Positions 32,726-42,223 are shown, numbered from the stretch's first letter. The stretch: DNA of 64,000 nucleotides from Planctomycetia bacterium (GCA_026401035.1 JAPLNR010000074.1:1-64000), one strand, 5' to 3'. The notes: a model not told the origin generated them from the letters alone. A program made the numbers and translations.

Positions 32726-35044
32726 TCAGTTCTCCTTGGAGGTGGTGGTCGCTGAATCCGTTACGGGCTTGGCCCAGAGTTGCTGGAGCATCCGCACGCT
32801 CTCGTCCACGAGCAGGCGGCCCCCCTCAGGGCCGACCCAGCTGCTTTGGACAATTGCCGAATAGCCGCCCCCCTCGACGCCCCGCGCGGTCGGCAGGTAG
32901 CTGTGGACGCCGCGGCCGGCCAGCTGCACGACGCAGGTGAGCGTCGCGGGGCTGCGGGCCTGGATCCGCGTGCCATAGTCGCCAAACATCTCGAAGCAGT
33001 TGGTGACGAACGCCACGTCGCCGAGCCGGATCGCATGCACCCCGACCGGGGTCGTCGGCTGGTCGCCACGCGAAAGTGCCGCCTGCTGCTCGTCGTAGCG
33101 GCGGACCACGTCGGAGTGCCACTTACGGCCCATGCCCGGGTCGTTGCGGAGGCTGTCGGCCTGGATTTTCGCCCGGTCTCGCTCAGGCATCGTCACGATC
33201 CGCATCGGCAGGTCGAGCGTGCGGACGGCGTGCCGCAGGATGGGCGTTGCGGTAACGCCGGCCTTGGCATGCGGCATCACGTCGGAGACGGCATCGGCGA
33301 TCCTCCGGGCGATCTCCTCGCGGCCGGAGAGCCCGCGGCGGCGCCGCATCTCCTCTTCGGCCCCCTTCCGCAGCATCGGCCTCGAAACGCAGTCGCCGCC
33401 AGCGGCGCACTGCGGCAGGATGAAGATGCCGTCGCCGAGCCGCTTCCGCAGCTCGATCCGCGTCTCGTGCCAGAAGTCCGCCGAGAGTTCGCTGAGATGC
33501 TCCGTCTCCTGCGAAGGACAGGGGAGGTTCACGATCAGGCCCGAGAGCGTCCCGTCGGGCTGCCAAAAAAACGCGAGCGACAGGGCCGTGTCGGCCGGGC
33601 CCTCGATCGAATCGAAGTCGGCGGTGTTGGTCTCGCCATACAGCGCCGTGCGGCCGGCCGCGGCCCGACCGGTCGCCTGGTCGAAATAGACCGCGCGGCG
33701 ATTGTGGGCGACGACCGCATGCGTCAGCGCCCAACTCGTGCTCGCGGGCTGGCGGGCATTCCAGGCCGCGACGACGGCCTCGGCAATCCGCTCCGCCGCC
33801 CACGCCCGGTATTCGGCCGGCTGCATGACACCCGGCGGGATGGCATACCATCCGTCCTCCGTCGACGGCGCCGTGTGGGTGTGTGTCGCGTTGAGCACGA
33901 TCTTGGCCACGTCGATGCCGGGAGCCCGGGCGGCGATCGACTCGTAGAGCGCGGCCACCGCGTCGTTCAGGCCGCCGTGAATGAAGGCGAGATCCACCGA
34001 CACCATCACCGCCTGATCGACCGGCTTTCCGTCTCGCCGCGTTTCGAGCGCCAGTGCGGTGCAGGTGAGCGGGTCGCGCACCCCCTGCGACACCCGCTGC
34101 CCGAACTGTCCGAAGATCGTCGTCGGCCGGTTGGGAGTCAGGTCGCCGGTGGCCCAGCCGGCCAGCAACTCGCCCGCCCCTTCGGGCGACAGCCCCGCGA
34201 CAGCCGACCGAAAGAAGGCCACGCAGCGCGCGATCTCCGGGAGCGACTTCCCAACGTTGTATTCATATTCGACCGCGATGATCCGCGGGGCTGACTCTTG
34301 CCGGCCGAGCTCCGCGAGCACGTCGGCCACGCGGCCGACGCCCGTGCCCCAGGGCACGTCGTGGCCATCCGGCCGGGCCGCGTCGAGATCCTTGAGGTGC
34401 ACGCCAAGCACACGGCCGGCGAGCGTTTCGAGGCCCTTCACAGTGTCGATCCCGCGTCGCTGCCAGTGGCCGATGTCGCAGCAGGAGCCGATCCGTTTCC
34501 CATGGCTGGCGAGAACGGTCGCCAGATGCTTCGGATCGCGGTATTCGCTCCCGTCGTCGGGATGGTTGTGGAGCGCAAGATCGATCGAGTATTCCTCGCA
34601 GAGCGGCTCGATCACGTCGAGGTCGCGGGCCTTGGGCTCGCCCACGATCATCCCCGCGCCGAGCCGTTTCACCCGCTCGAAGATCTTCCGGGCGGCGGCC
34701 TCGTCGCCGGGAATCGAATGGATGTAGATGCTCGTGAGCGTGAGGCCGTGTTTCTCGAGGGCTCCGCGGATCCGCGCGATCTGGGCGGCGGAGAGATCGC
34801 CGGCGACCGTGGCCACATCGTCGGGGGCGAGTTTCTGCGATTCAAAGGCCTCGATCCGGGTGAGGCCGAGTCCGCCCGCCTTCTCGATCGCTTCCAGGAA
34901 CGTGACGTCGTGGAACGTCCAAGCGGCCACGCCGAGCCGGTCGGGCACGGCCCCGGGCGCCGCCGCGGCCATGCCGAGCGTGGCCAGTAGCACCGCCGCT
35001 GTGCGGAAGGACGGACGTTGCGGATTGAAGGACGTCGGCCGCAT
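32726..35044 (-). CDS. Secreted fusion: sugar isomerase/epimerase-like barrel plus neutral-ceramidase-like domain
   Basis: This encodes 772 residues with a signal peptide (TAAVLLATLGMAAAAPGAV). Residues about 30-290 form an AP-endonuclease-2-type TIM barrel (DRLGVAAWTFHDVTFLEAIE, DLALHNHPDDGSEYRDP, RIGSCCDIGHWQRRGID, LGVHLKDLDAA). From about residue 330 there is a neutral/alkaline ceramidase-like domain: QFGQRVSQGVRDPL, MVSVDLAFIHGG and the His cluster LNATHTHTAPSTEDGWY typical of its zinc site. The frame is continuous through the junction. It heads the minus-strand group and overlaps nothing upstream. The second domain may hydrolyse an amide or ester in a glycan rather than ceramide. Confidence 0.85.
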   Translation of the reverse strand: MRPTSFNPQRPSFRTAAVLLATLGMAAAAPGAVPDRLGVAAWTFHDVTFLEAIEKAGGLGLTRIEAFESQKLAPDDVATVAGDLSAAQIARIRGALEKHGLTLTSIYIHSIPGDEAAARKIFERVKRLGAGMIVGEPKARDLDVIEPLCEEYSIDLALHNHPDDGSEYRDPKHLATVLASHGKRIGSCCDIGHWQRRGIDTVKGLETLAGRVLGVHLKDLDAARPDGHDVPWGTGVGRVADVLAELGRQESAPRIIAVEYEYNVGKSLPEIARCVAFFRSAVAGLSPEGAGELLAGWATGDLTPNRPTTIFGQFGQRVSQGVRDPLTCTALALETRRDGKPVDQAVMVSVDLAFIHGGLNDAVAALYESIAARAPGIDVAKIVLNATHTHTAPSTEDGWYAIPPGVMQPAEYRAWAAERIAEAVVAAWNARQPASTSWALTHAVVAHNRRAVYFDQATGRAAAGRTALYGETNTADFDSIEGPADTALSLAFFWQPDGTLSGLIVNLPCPSQETEHLSELSADFWHETRIELRKRLGDGIFILPQCAAGGDCVSRPMLRKGAEEEMRRRRGLSGREEIARRIADAVSDVMPHAKAGVTATPILRHAVRTLDLPMRIVTMPERDRAKIQADSLRNDPGMGRKWHSDVVRRYDEQQAALSRGDQPTTPVGVHAIRLGDVAFVTNCFEMFGDYGTRIQARSPATLTCVVQLAGRGVHSYLPTARGVEGGGYSAIVQSSWVGPEGGRLLVDESVRMLQQLWAKPVTDSATTTSKEN

Positions 35045-35274
35045 CGTGCGGGCTCCGGGGTCGTTGAACGAACAAGGTGCAGTGTCCCCCGTGACGGCCA
35101 ACGCGTCAACGCACGGGAGCGCACCGCAGTTGCACGATTGCGCAAGCGGGTGGCGTGCCGCCCGTGCCGAGAGGCCCAAATCGCGGCGTCACGGTTGTCG
35201 ATTGCCCCCGTTGTCCTTGAAGCCCATGGCGCGAGCCGAGGGAATGCGGGAGGATTCACGGTGGTGGAGCACGT

Positions 35275-35305
35275 ATTCCCTTAGCTTGCGCTACGGGCTT
35301 CTCGG
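35275..35305 (+). repeat. Dispersed repeat, copy 3
   Basis: ATTCCCTTAGC then TTGCGCTACGGGCTTCTCGG is the longest form of the dispersed motif. It begins 10 bp after the 3' end of the XylR-type gene (stop at 35315, minus strand) and shares 25 bp with 28310-28334. Confidence 0.6.
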
Positions 35306-35314
35306 CAATCGCGC

Positions 35315-36484
35315 TCAGCCGCGGAGGCGGTCGCGGAAGGCGCCGGGGGCCACGCCCATCTCGCGCTTGAAGAGGCGAATCAAATAGCCGCTGCTCGAAA
35401 ACCCGCTGGCCGCGGCGATGCGCTCCACGGAGAGATCCGACTCGGCCAGAAGCCGCCGCGCCCGCTCGAGACGGGCCCGCTGGATCTCCGCCACGATCGA
35501 ACGTCCCAGCACCGCGTGAAACCGCAGTTCGAGCGATCGCCGCTTGCAGCCGGCGGCCGCCACGACGTCGGCCACGCGGATCGGCAACGCGGCCTTGTCG
35601 GTGATGAACCGCACGGCCTGGCGGACGGCAGGATCGTCGGTCACCCGGACGTCGCTCGACCGCCGCACGATCACGCCCGTCGGCGCGACCAGGATGTGCT
35701 GCGGCGAAAGCCGCTCGCCCCGCATTAACCGGTCGAGGAGCGACGCCGCTTCCCAGCCGGCGGACTCGCTGTCGAGGGCCACGCTCGTAAGCGGCGGATC
35801 GGCCAACTCGCAAAGCAGGTCGTCGTTGTCGACGCCGACGACGGCGATGTCGTCGGGCACGGCGAGGCCGGCACCGCGGCAGGCCTCGCAGACCTGACGC
35901 GCCCGGTCGTCATCGCAGGCCAGCACGCTTAGCGGCCGTGGCAACGCATCAAGCCACGCGGCGAGGATCTTCTGCTCCCGTCCCCACTGCCTGTCGGCCG
36001 CGCGGCGCGGAAGCGGAAACTCCGCGCAGGGCAGTCCCGCCGCCGCGATTCGTTCCGCGAAGCCGCGGCCGCGCTCGACCGACCAGGGCAAATCGTTCGA
36101 CAGACCGACGAATGCAAAGGAGCGGAGGCCGCGATCGAGCAGGTGCTCGGCGGCGATCCGCCCGGCAGCGTGCGAATCGGGCCGTACTTCGTGCACGCGG
36201 GCCAATCGGCTGCCCGCCGCCCGCTGGCGGTAGGTGAGGTCGAGCGCGATCGTGGGCAGACCGGTGGCGAGGACGGCCTTCTCCACCTGCGGCGTCTCGA
36301 ACCGGGCGATGATTCCCGTGCCTCCCCATTCCTCCATCCGCGGCAGGAATTGCCGCAGGTCGGCGGGAGTGATGTAGAAGGCCCACGGACCGTGCAGCCG
36401 CGAATAGCGGACGACGCCCCGGAGGAATCTCCGACCGTAGCCGAGCGAGGTTTCGACGAGCAGCGCGACGCGTGGCGTTTCCAT
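35315..36484 (-). CDS. XylR/AraC-family transcriptional regulator with LacI-type sensor domain
   Basis: This encodes 389 residues from ATG 36484 (an upstream ATG at 36502 would add six). Residues about 1-270 are a periplasmic-binding-protein-like sensor (VALLVETSLGYGRRFLRGV, LSVLACDDDRARQVCEACR, IAVVGVDNDDLLCELADPP), as in XylR of E. coli. Residues about 285-389 are an AraC-type double helix-turn-helix (RARRLLAESDLSVERIAAAS, FSSSGYLIRLFKREMGVAP). It is a cytoplasmic sugar-responsive activator. No clear target gene shares its strand; the minus-strand sugar operon beginning at 35044 is the nearest candidate. Confidence 0.93.
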   Translation of the reverse strand: METPRVALLVETSLGYGRRFLRGVVRYSRLHGPWAFYITPADLRQFLPRMEEWGGTGIIARFETPQVEKAVLATGLPTIALDLTYRQRAAGSRLARVHEVRPDSHAAGRIAAEHLLDRGLRSFAFVGLSNDLPWSVERGRGFAERIAAAGLPCAEFPLPRRAADRQWGREQKILAAWLDALPRPLSVLACDDDRARQVCEACRGAGLAVPDDIAVVGVDNDDLLCELADPPLTSVALDSESAGWEAASLLDRLMRGERLSPQHILVAPTGVIVRRSSDVRVTDDPAVRQAVRFITDKAALPIRVADVVAAAGCKRRSLELRFHAVLGRSIVAEIQRARLERARRLLAESDLSVERIAAASGFSSSGYLIRLFKREMGVAPGAFRDRLRG

Positions 36485-36680
36485 GCCCCCAATGGTAACC
36501 ACCGCTCGCCGACAGAGGCTCAGCCCCCCGTGCTTACAAGTAGAGTCGGGGAGTGGCGCGGTGGTTTAGGCGCGGCCTAGCTGTTTCCGACCCTCTCGTC
36601 TGCCGGTGCCTCACTAGCTCCGCCATGCTCCGTTTCCACTCCCCGCTCATCGAACCCGACGTGCAGATCTCCCGCATCCC

Positions 36681-36983
36681 GTGACGCTGCTGCAGGGGGC
36701 GATGTCCCTTGCCGCTGATGGTTCGGCAGAGGATCGGGGTTTCGTCCTCGAACGGACGGCGGCCGCTGTCCGCTCGATGGATGCGGTGGAGTGGATCGCC
36801 GGTTATCTCGACGATCCAGCGGTCACACAGGCCGCCTGCCGGGCGGTCGTGTCGCTGGCCCACTACCGCGAGTTACGGCAGCCCAACAGCAGGCGTTTCG
36901 GAGAACTCCTCGACCGGATTGCGGATCGAGCCAGTGATCCGGCCGTGGCGAATCGGGCGCAGCGTTACAAGCTCGGTCTCTGA
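36681..36983 (+). pseudogene. Duplicated C-terminal fragment of the HEAT-repeat protein gene
   Basis: The 100-codon frame (LLQGAMSLAADGSAEDRGF, VLERTAAAVRSMDAVEWIAG ... NRAQRYKLGL) aligns from end to end with the last 100 residues of the protein at 28358-30502 (VLERTAAVVRSMPAVEWIAG ... DRARRYKAGL). It lacks any signal peptide or the rest of the solenoid, and no ribosome-binding site is evident. It is most simply a partial duplication left by recombination; expression as a small protein is not excluded because the frame is intact. Confidence 0.7.
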
Positions 36984-37035
36984 CAACGCGCTGGCAACGC
37001 CCAGACAATGCCCAGACAACGACGCGCAGAAACCA

Positions 37036-38094
37036 TTACGGTCGCGTCGTGAGGACGGCGGGCGTTTCCTTTGCGTAGGCTTGCCACGCTTTCTCGATTT
37101 CGGCCGCCTGCTCATCGCCAGAGTGAAACACGAACCGGTGCCGCAACTGCACCGCCGCGCCCGGCTCGAGCGTGATCGACACATCGGGAAGAGAGTTGTC
37201 ATACCCGCGCTGGGCAAACGGATTCGCTGCAAACAGGCCATAAGGGCGGACATGCCAGCGGGTTGGATGGCGAAAGCTGCTGGGATGGTTCAAGATCGCG
37301 ATTCCGAGGGTTTCACCGCCACTTTGCCCGTGGTAGTCGCACCAGCGGGCCGGCTTGGACCAGGCTGCGGCATCGACGAGCCCTTCGCTGTTGACGATCC
37401 GTCCGCCTTGCTTCGAGTCGACCGCCATGTCGACCGGCACGCGGATATACAGACCGGCGTCCTTGTTGTCGCCGAGTCGAACCGGCTTGTCACCGGCGCG
37501 GAGGTCCTGGTCGACGTCGATCATGCGGGTGGTGTCGGTCGCGCGAAACGTGAATCGCCGCCGTTCCGTGAGGCCGACCTTGCCGGCAGGGTCACGGTAT
37601 TCACAGATCGATTCGACGACCGCATGGCGGTCGTCGCCTTCGTTCCGCACGTCAAGCCGGGTGAATTCCCGGTGCTTGATCGAGCCGATTTTGGAGATCA
37701 ACTCCTGGGCCTTGGCGGCGGTTTTTTCGTTCGCGAGCAAATGCGCGTAACTCGCTGGCTCGCACCACGTGTTGCCGTTACAGTCCTCGAGGCCGAATGA
37801 GATCCCGCGCTGGTGCGGATGGTCCCGCTGCGTGGCGGGCTCGCTGGGCAGGTCGACCATCGGATAGCCGCGGGTCATCGACTTGCCGGTCGGACCGATG
37901 ACCGGCCAGAGATAGGGCTTGTTGGCCTGGTCGATCACGTACTCCGCGAACGGCCGGCCGCCAACTTCCACGCTCACTCCATGCGGAGTTTCTCGAATCG
38001 ACAAATCGTGCTTCGGAGGCGATCCGTCCGCTGCCAATGCACCGGCGGCAAGCAGGCTGGACGCGGCAAAGACCAGGAGCAAGTGACGTTTCAT
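37036..38094 (-). CDS. DUF6807 (PmoA-like) secreted protein
   Basis: This encodes 352 residues with a signal peptide ending LAAGALAAD. Conserved family blocks include PYLWPVIGPTGKSMTRGYPM, QRDHPHQRGISFG, RRRFTFRATD and GIAILNHPSSFRHPTRWHVR. The family is abundant in planctomycetes and is annotated as DUF6807 or, loosely, methane oxygenase PmoA. A beta-sandwich fold and a role in carbohydrate processing are suspected, and methane oxidation is not implied. It is divergent from the small membrane protein gene at 38178 across an 83-bp gap. Confidence 0.88.
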   Translation of the reverse strand: MKRHLLLVFAASSLLAAGALAADGSPPKHDLSIRETPHGVSVEVGGRPFAEYVIDQANKPYLWPVIGPTGKSMTRGYPMVDLPSEPATQRDHPHQRGISFGLEDCNGNTWCEPASYAHLLANEKTAAKAQELISKIGSIKHREFTRLDVRNEGDDRHAVVESICEYRDPAGKVGLTERRRFTFRATDTTRMIDVDQDLRAGDKPVRLGDNKDAGLYIRVPVDMAVDSKQGGRIVNSEGLVDAAAWSKPARWCDYHGQSGGETLGIAILNHPSSFRHPTRWHVRPYGLFAANPFAQRGYDNSLPDVSITLEPGAAVQLRHRFVFHSGDEQAAEIEKAWQAYAKETPAVLTTRP

Positions 38095-38177
38095 TTCATC
38101 ACTGTAGCGTAGTTGGTTTTCCTGAGAAAGTGCCGACGGCCGATCTCGCCAGAAACGGTTTTGCTAGGATTTCATCC

Positions 38178-38519
38178 ATGTTCGAGCACCACACCGATCC
38201 CTTGTTGCCCCGGCATCTGTTCCTCCTGCGGATCCTCGGGTATCTGGCGCTGTCGATGGCGTTGGTGGGCACGGCCCTGGGCATTGGCGTGATCGGCTAC
38301 CACTCTCTGGGTGGATTGTCGTGGATCGACGCGCTCGTGAATGCCTCGATGATCCTCGGCGGCATGGGCCCCGTCGATCCGATCAAGACCGATGCCGGGA
38401 AGTACTTCGCATCCTTTTACGCGCTCTTTTCCGGGCTGCTTTTCATCGGCGCGGCTTCGATCGTGCTGGCGCCCTTCATGCACCGGGTTATGCACAGGCT
38501 GCATATTGAAGAGGAATGA
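38178..38519 (+). CDS. Small membrane protein, two-helix ion-channel-like
   Basis: This encodes 113 residues. There are two predicted transmembrane helices (LRILGYLALSMALVGTALG and FASFYALFSGLLFIGAASIV) linked by a re-entrant-like segment WIDALVNASMILGGMGPVDP. The layout is that of a two-helix potassium-channel pore module, but the TVGYGD-type selectivity filter is replaced by GGMGPVD. Conductance is therefore uncertain. It overlaps the downstream MFS gene by 4 bp (ATGA). Confidence 0.75.
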   Translation: MFEHHTDPLLPRHLFLLRILGYLALSMALVGTALGIGVIGYHSLGGLSWIDALVNASMILGGMGPVDPIKTDAGKYFASFYALFSGLLFIGAASIVLAPFMHRVMHRLHIEEE

Positions 38520-39799
38520 ATTCCAGCGTTGCCTCACCGGTGAGCGAATGCCCAGAGGGCCCAGCGGGCACCGGCCGCCCGGCCGATCTCGCCTGGGTGC
38601 TCCTCGACTGGGCGGCGAGCGCTTTCTCCGCGATCCTGATCACACTTGTCGTGGCCTACGTGGAAAAGATCGTCTTTGCGGATCTGGTCTGGGGGGTGCC
38701 CGGAGGCGTGGTCTGGGCCTGGATCATCGCCGCCGCGATGCTGGGCTCGGCCCTGCTCGCGCCCTGGCTCTCGGCATGGGCCGACCGCAGGCATGGCCAC
38801 AAGCAGGCGCTCATGACGAGCGTGGCCGTGGGCAGCGGCGCCTGCCTGCTCCTGGCCGCGGCACCACCCGATTGGCGGCTCGCGGTCGCGGCAAGCATCG
38901 TCGTCGCCAACATCGGCTTCGACATGGCGGCGATCTTCATCGGCAGCCTGCTGCCACGACTCGCAACGGGAAAAGCAGCCGACCGGCTTTCGGCCTTCGG
39001 CTTCGCGGCCGGCTATCTGGGCGGGGCGCTCGCGCTTGTGCTGGCGATGGCGGTCGTGGCCGCCCGCGACCGCCTCGGCCTGACCTCCGCCGACGCCCTG
39101 CGGGTCTCGTTTGCCGTCATGGGAGCCTGGTGGCTGCTCTTCTCGCTGCCGGCTGCGTTTGTCCGCATCGGCGACGGGCATTCCGAGGATCATGCTGCCA
39201 CGTCCACGGGCGAACTCTTCCGGTTCGCCCGCTCGCTTGCCGATGGCACGGAAGGAGCGGGCCTGGGACGGGCGCTCTTGGGCGCCGTGTTCGTCCTCGG
39301 CACGGTGCAGACCGCGATCGCGCAGTTCTCGAGCCTGGCGATCGAGGAATTTCACCTCGAGCCGGCGGCGCTGGTGAGGCTCGTGCTGCTCGTGCAATTT
39401 GTCGCCCTGCCCGGGGCCCTCGCCGTCGGCTGGCTCTCCACGAAATGGAACCGTGAGGGAGCGCTCGCGATCTGCCTGGCCGGCTGGGCGGCGGTGCTCG
39501 TGCTGGCCTGGTTCGTGCAAACGCCCGGGCAGCTGACCTGGCTCGCGGTGCTGCTCGCACTTGTGCTTGGCGGTGTGCAGAGCGTGATCCGCGCAACCAT
39601 CGCCGTGCGGGCGCCCCGCGGACGCTTCGGCGCCACGTTCGGCCTCATGCAAGTGGGCACGAAACTGGCCGGCTTTGCCGCCAGCCTGATATTCGGCGGC
39701 ATGTACGCCGCCACAGGTCATTCGCGGAGCGGCCTCCTCACGCTCCTCGCGCAGTTGCTCGTCGGCTGGTGGGTGTTCGCTCGCAGAAAGGCAGCCTGA
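38516..39799 (+). CDS. MFS transporter, UMF1/Atg22-like
   Basis: This encodes 427 residues with about twelve membrane helices. The N-terminus DLAWVLLDWAASAFSAILI, ADRRHGHKQ after helix 2, and the domain order match the UMF1 family of major facilitators related to yeast vacuolar effluxer Atg22, which are thought to export amino acids or small solutes. It is translationally coupled to the preceding channel-like gene and converges on dapB with an 8-bp gap. The substrate is unknown. Confidence 0.88.
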   Translation: MNSSVASPVSECPEGPAGTGRPADLAWVLLDWAASAFSAILITLVVAYVEKIVFADLVWGVPGGVVWAWIIAAAMLGSALLAPWLSAWADRRHGHKQALMTSVAVGSGACLLLAAAPPDWRLAVAASIVVANIGFDMAAIFIGSLLPRLATGKAADRLSAFGFAAGYLGGALALVLAMAVVAARDRLGLTSADALRVSFAVMGAWWLLFSLPAAFVRIGDGHSEDHAATSTGELFRFARSLADGTEGAGLGRALLGAVFVLGTVQTAIAQFSSLAIEEFHLEPAALVRLVLLVQFVALPGALAVGWLSTKWNREGALAICLAGWAAVLVLAWFVQTPGQLTWLAVLLALVLGGVQSVIRATIAVRAPRGRFGATFGLMQVGTKLAGFAASLIFGGMYAATGHSRSGLLTLLAQLLVGWWVFARRKAA

Positions 39800-39812
39800 A
39801 GGCTACCCTACT
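39784..39812. terminator. Inverted repeat between convergent MFS and dapB genes
   Basis: AGGCAGCCTGAAGGCTACCCTAC straddles the MFS stop codon and contains AGCCT-GA-AGGCT. A close variant, GTAGGGTAGGCTTCAGCCTGCC, lies directly after gatB at 48013-48034. These look like a dispersed hairpin element at gene ends; terminator activity is inferred. Confidence 0.35.
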
Positions 39813-40614
39813 GGATACCGAGCACGTCGCGCATCGAGTAGAGGCCGGCGGGCTTGCCGACCAGGAACGCCGCAGCGGCGAGCGCCCCCTGGGCATAGCA
39901 ATCACGGTTGGTCGCCCGCACGTTCAGAGAGAGTGATTCCCCCTCGAGACCGAAGAGGATCGTGTGTTCCCCGGGATTGTCGCCGGCGCGGACGGCGTGG
40001 TAGCCGATCTCGTCGGCCGGACGGGCACCGGGACGCCCTTCGCGGCCATGCGCCGCACGGGTCTGCCCCATCGCCGCCTGCACGATCTCGCCAAACTTGA
40101 GCGCGGTGCCGCTCGGAGAATCCTCCTTGTGCCGATGATGGCACTCGATGATCTCCACGTCGGCACGGCTCCCGACCCGCCGCAGCAGGGCACCGGCCCG
40201 GCCCACCAGATCCATCGCAATGTTGACGGCCAGGCTCATGCTCGGCGACTGCAGGACGGCGATTTTTTGGGCCGCCTCCGCGATCGCGCGGCGGGCAGAC
40301 TCATCGAGGCCCGTCGTCGCCACCACGAGCGGCACGCCGGCCTGCACGCACTTCGCCGCGATGCCCGCCACGGCCTCCGGCAGGGAAAAATCGATCACGA
40401 CATCGGCGGGGCAGGTCCAGCCAGCGCTCACGGCGACGCCTGCCGGCGGGATGCCCGCGAGCGTGCCGGCGTCGGCCCCCGACTTCGGATGGCCGGCCCG
40501 CTCGATCGCGGCCACGAGATTCCAGGGCGTCGAGTCTGATGACGCGCAGGCGATCACCCGCTGCCCCATGCGGCCGGCGGCCCCATGCACGACGAGACGA
40601 ATCGGTTCAACCAT
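39808..40614 (-). CDS. dapB: 4-hydroxy-tetrahydrodipicolinate reductase
   Basis: This encodes 268 residues. The NAD(P)-binding motif [13 protein letters not shown] is at residues 8-20, VVATTGLD is in the middle, and the substrate-binding signature [16 protein letters not shown] is complete. The enzyme reduces 4-hydroxy-tetrahydrodipicolinate to tetrahydrodipicolinate in lysine and diaminopimelate synthesis in the cytoplasm. The start overlaps the end of thrC by 8 bp, so two aspartate-family genes are translationally coupled. Confidence 0.97.
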   Translation of the reverse strand: MVEPIRLVVHGAAGRMGQRVIACASSDSTPWNLVAAIERAGHPKSGADAGTLAGIPPAGVAVSAGWTCPADVVIDFSLPEAVAGIAAKCVQAGVPLVVATTGLDESARRAIAEAAQKIAVLQSPSMSLAVNIAMDLVGRAGALLRRVGSRADVEIIECHHRHKEDSPSGTALKFGEIVQAAMGQTRAAHGREGRPGARPADEIGYHAVRAGDNPGEHTILFGLEGESLSLNVRATNRDCYAQGALAAAAFLVGKPAGLYSMRDVLGIQ

Positions 40615-42016
40615 AAAGATCGATGGCCTGCACGATCTCGTCGAGGCGGTTGCCCACGCTCACGGCGCGGTTGGCAAAGCTTGCCCGGCTCACGCCGCGG
40701 CTGCCAAGCACCTCGTTGAAGAGCTTCTGATCGGTCGTGTGGTAGGCGACGGTGGCGGTGGGATCCTTGAGCTGGTGGCCGGTGAGGATGCAGACGACCC
40801 GCTCGTCCCGCCCGATCACGCCCTCCGCGACAAGCTGCTTCGCTCCCGCCACGCTGGCGGCGCTGGCCGGCTCGCAGCCGAGGCCACCCGCGCCCACCTG
40901 CGCCTTGGCGTCGAGGATCTCCTGCTCGCTCACCTGGCGAACCACGCCGTCGCAGACTTCCAAGGCCCGGAGGCACTTGTTGAGGTTCACCGGCCGGTTG
41001 ATCTCGATGGCACTGGCGATCGTGTCGGCCCGCTTCTTGTCGCGGTCGAGTTCGTCGTAATAGTGGCACGCGGGAGAGAGGTCGGCCCGGCCCCCGTTCC
41101 ACCGCAATCCGCGGTTGTGGTAGAGCTCGTAGAGCGTGTTGGCGCCGGCGGCATTGATGACGGCCAGCCGCGGCACCCGGTCGATGAGGCCGATCTTCCG
41201 CAGCTCGGCGAAGGCCTTGCCGAAGGCGCTCGAGTTGCCGAGGTTGCCGCCAGGCACCACGATCCAGTCGGGCACTTCCCAGCCGAGCGACTCGAGCACC
41301 CGGAACATGATCGACTTCTGCCCCTCGAGCCGAAACGGATTCACGCTGTTGACCAGGTAGATCCCGAGTTTCCCCGACACTTCCTTGACGCGGGCCATGG
41401 CGTCGTCGAAGTCGCCGGCAATCTGGATCGTCAGCGCCCCGTAGTCGAGCGCCTGCGAGAGCTTGCCGTAGGAGATCTTGCCGGAGCCGATGAAGATGAT
41501 CCCGCGCATCATCCGCGTGACGGCGCAGTAGACGGCCAGCGATGCGCTCGTGTTGCCCGTCGAGGCGCAGGCCGCCCGCCGCGCCCCGATCATCCGGGCA
41601 TGCGTGAACGCGGCCGACATGCCGTTGTCCTTGAACGAACCCGACGGATTGAGCCCCTCGTATTGCAGATGGAGCCGGCCGGGCTTCATGCCGACAAACC
41701 CGCCCACTCCATCGGACACGGAGAGGAGCGTCTGCCCCTCGCCGATCGTGACGACCGATTCGCGCGGCGCGAAAGGAAACAGTTCGTGAAACCGCCAGAC
41801 GCCGCTGTAGGCGAGCGGGTCGCTGCGGCGCATCCACTTGCGTTCGAACACCTCGAAAGAGGTCGGCGGGCGGAGCCGGTCCCAGTCGTAGGCCACGTCG
41901 AGGAGATTGCCGCAGGAGGGACAGCTCGTCAGCACCTCGTCGACCGAAAACGTGGCTCCACAGGCAGGCGCAATGCACTGCTGAAAAGCGAGATCGGTAC
42001 GGGCGGCGACGGCCAA
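40607..42016 (-). CDS. thrC: Threonine synthase
   Basis: This encodes 469 residues from a TTG with AAGGAG 6 nt upstream; a GTG at 42031 is the alternative. An N-terminal Cys-rich segment ([22 protein letters not shown]) is a small zinc-ribbon-like extension. The PLP site is [11 protein letters not shown] (Lys as Schiff base), with the phosphate-binding [12 protein letters not shown] loop. It converts O-phosphohomoserine to threonine. It is operonic with dapB, overlapping it by 8 bp. Confidence 0.95.
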   Translation of the reverse strand: MAVAARTDLAFQQCIAPACGATFSVDEVLTSCPSCGNLLDVAYDWDRLRPPTSFEVFERKWMRRSDPLAYSGVWRFHELFPFAPRESVVTIGEGQTLLSVSDGVGGFVGMKPGRLHLQYEGLNPSGSFKDNGMSAAFTHARMIGARRAACASTGNTSASLAVYCAVTRMMRGIIFIGSGKISYGKLSQALDYGALTIQIAGDFDDAMARVKEVSGKLGIYLVNSVNPFRLEGQKSIMFRVLESLGWEVPDWIVVPGGNLGNSSAFGKAFAELRKIGLIDRVPRLAVINAAGANTLYELYHNRGLRWNGGRADLSPACHYYDELDRDKKRADTIASAIEINRPVNLNKCLRALEVCDGVVRQVSEQEILDAKAQVGAGGLGCEPASAASVAGAKQLVAEGVIGRDERVVCILTGHQLKDPTATVAYHTTDQKLFNEVLGSRGVSRASFANRAVSVGNRLDEIVQAIDLYG

Positions 42017-42195
42017 AACGGGCTCCTTCACTTCCTCGGTGATACCACAACAGCCGACATATCGAATCGGGCGACTGCGGAGGGATTTCCGCACCGATTT
42101 TGCAAAGGTAGGCCATCTTTTGCCGTACAGCAAGCAGCGTTTTCCCATTCGTCAGAACCGGAATCTTCCGCTTCCCGAATGGGGCATCTGCCAGT

Positions 42196-42223
42196 TTGAC
42201 AGCCAACGGTCTGAGTGTAGTCT
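42196..42223 (+). promoter_or_regulatory. Sigma-70-type promoter candidate
   Basis: TTGACA at 42196-42201 is followed after 16 bp by TAGTCT at 42218-42223, with TG immediately before the -10 box. It lies about 80 bp upstream of the DksA-type gene. The -35 box is perfect and the -10 box weak. The rest of the 285-bp gap between thrC and this gene shows nothing else recognisable. Confidence 0.4.

Noticed and set aside
37036-38094. Particulate methane monooxygenase subunit
   Set aside because: The PmoA label sometimes given to this family is misleading; the protein has a signal peptide and beta-sandwich-like sequence and no membrane helices or copper-site motif of methane monooxygenase.
40148-42199. 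Long plus-strand frame opposite dapB and thrC
   Set aside because: Both enzymes have complete motifs on the minus strand; the plus-strand translation has no family features.
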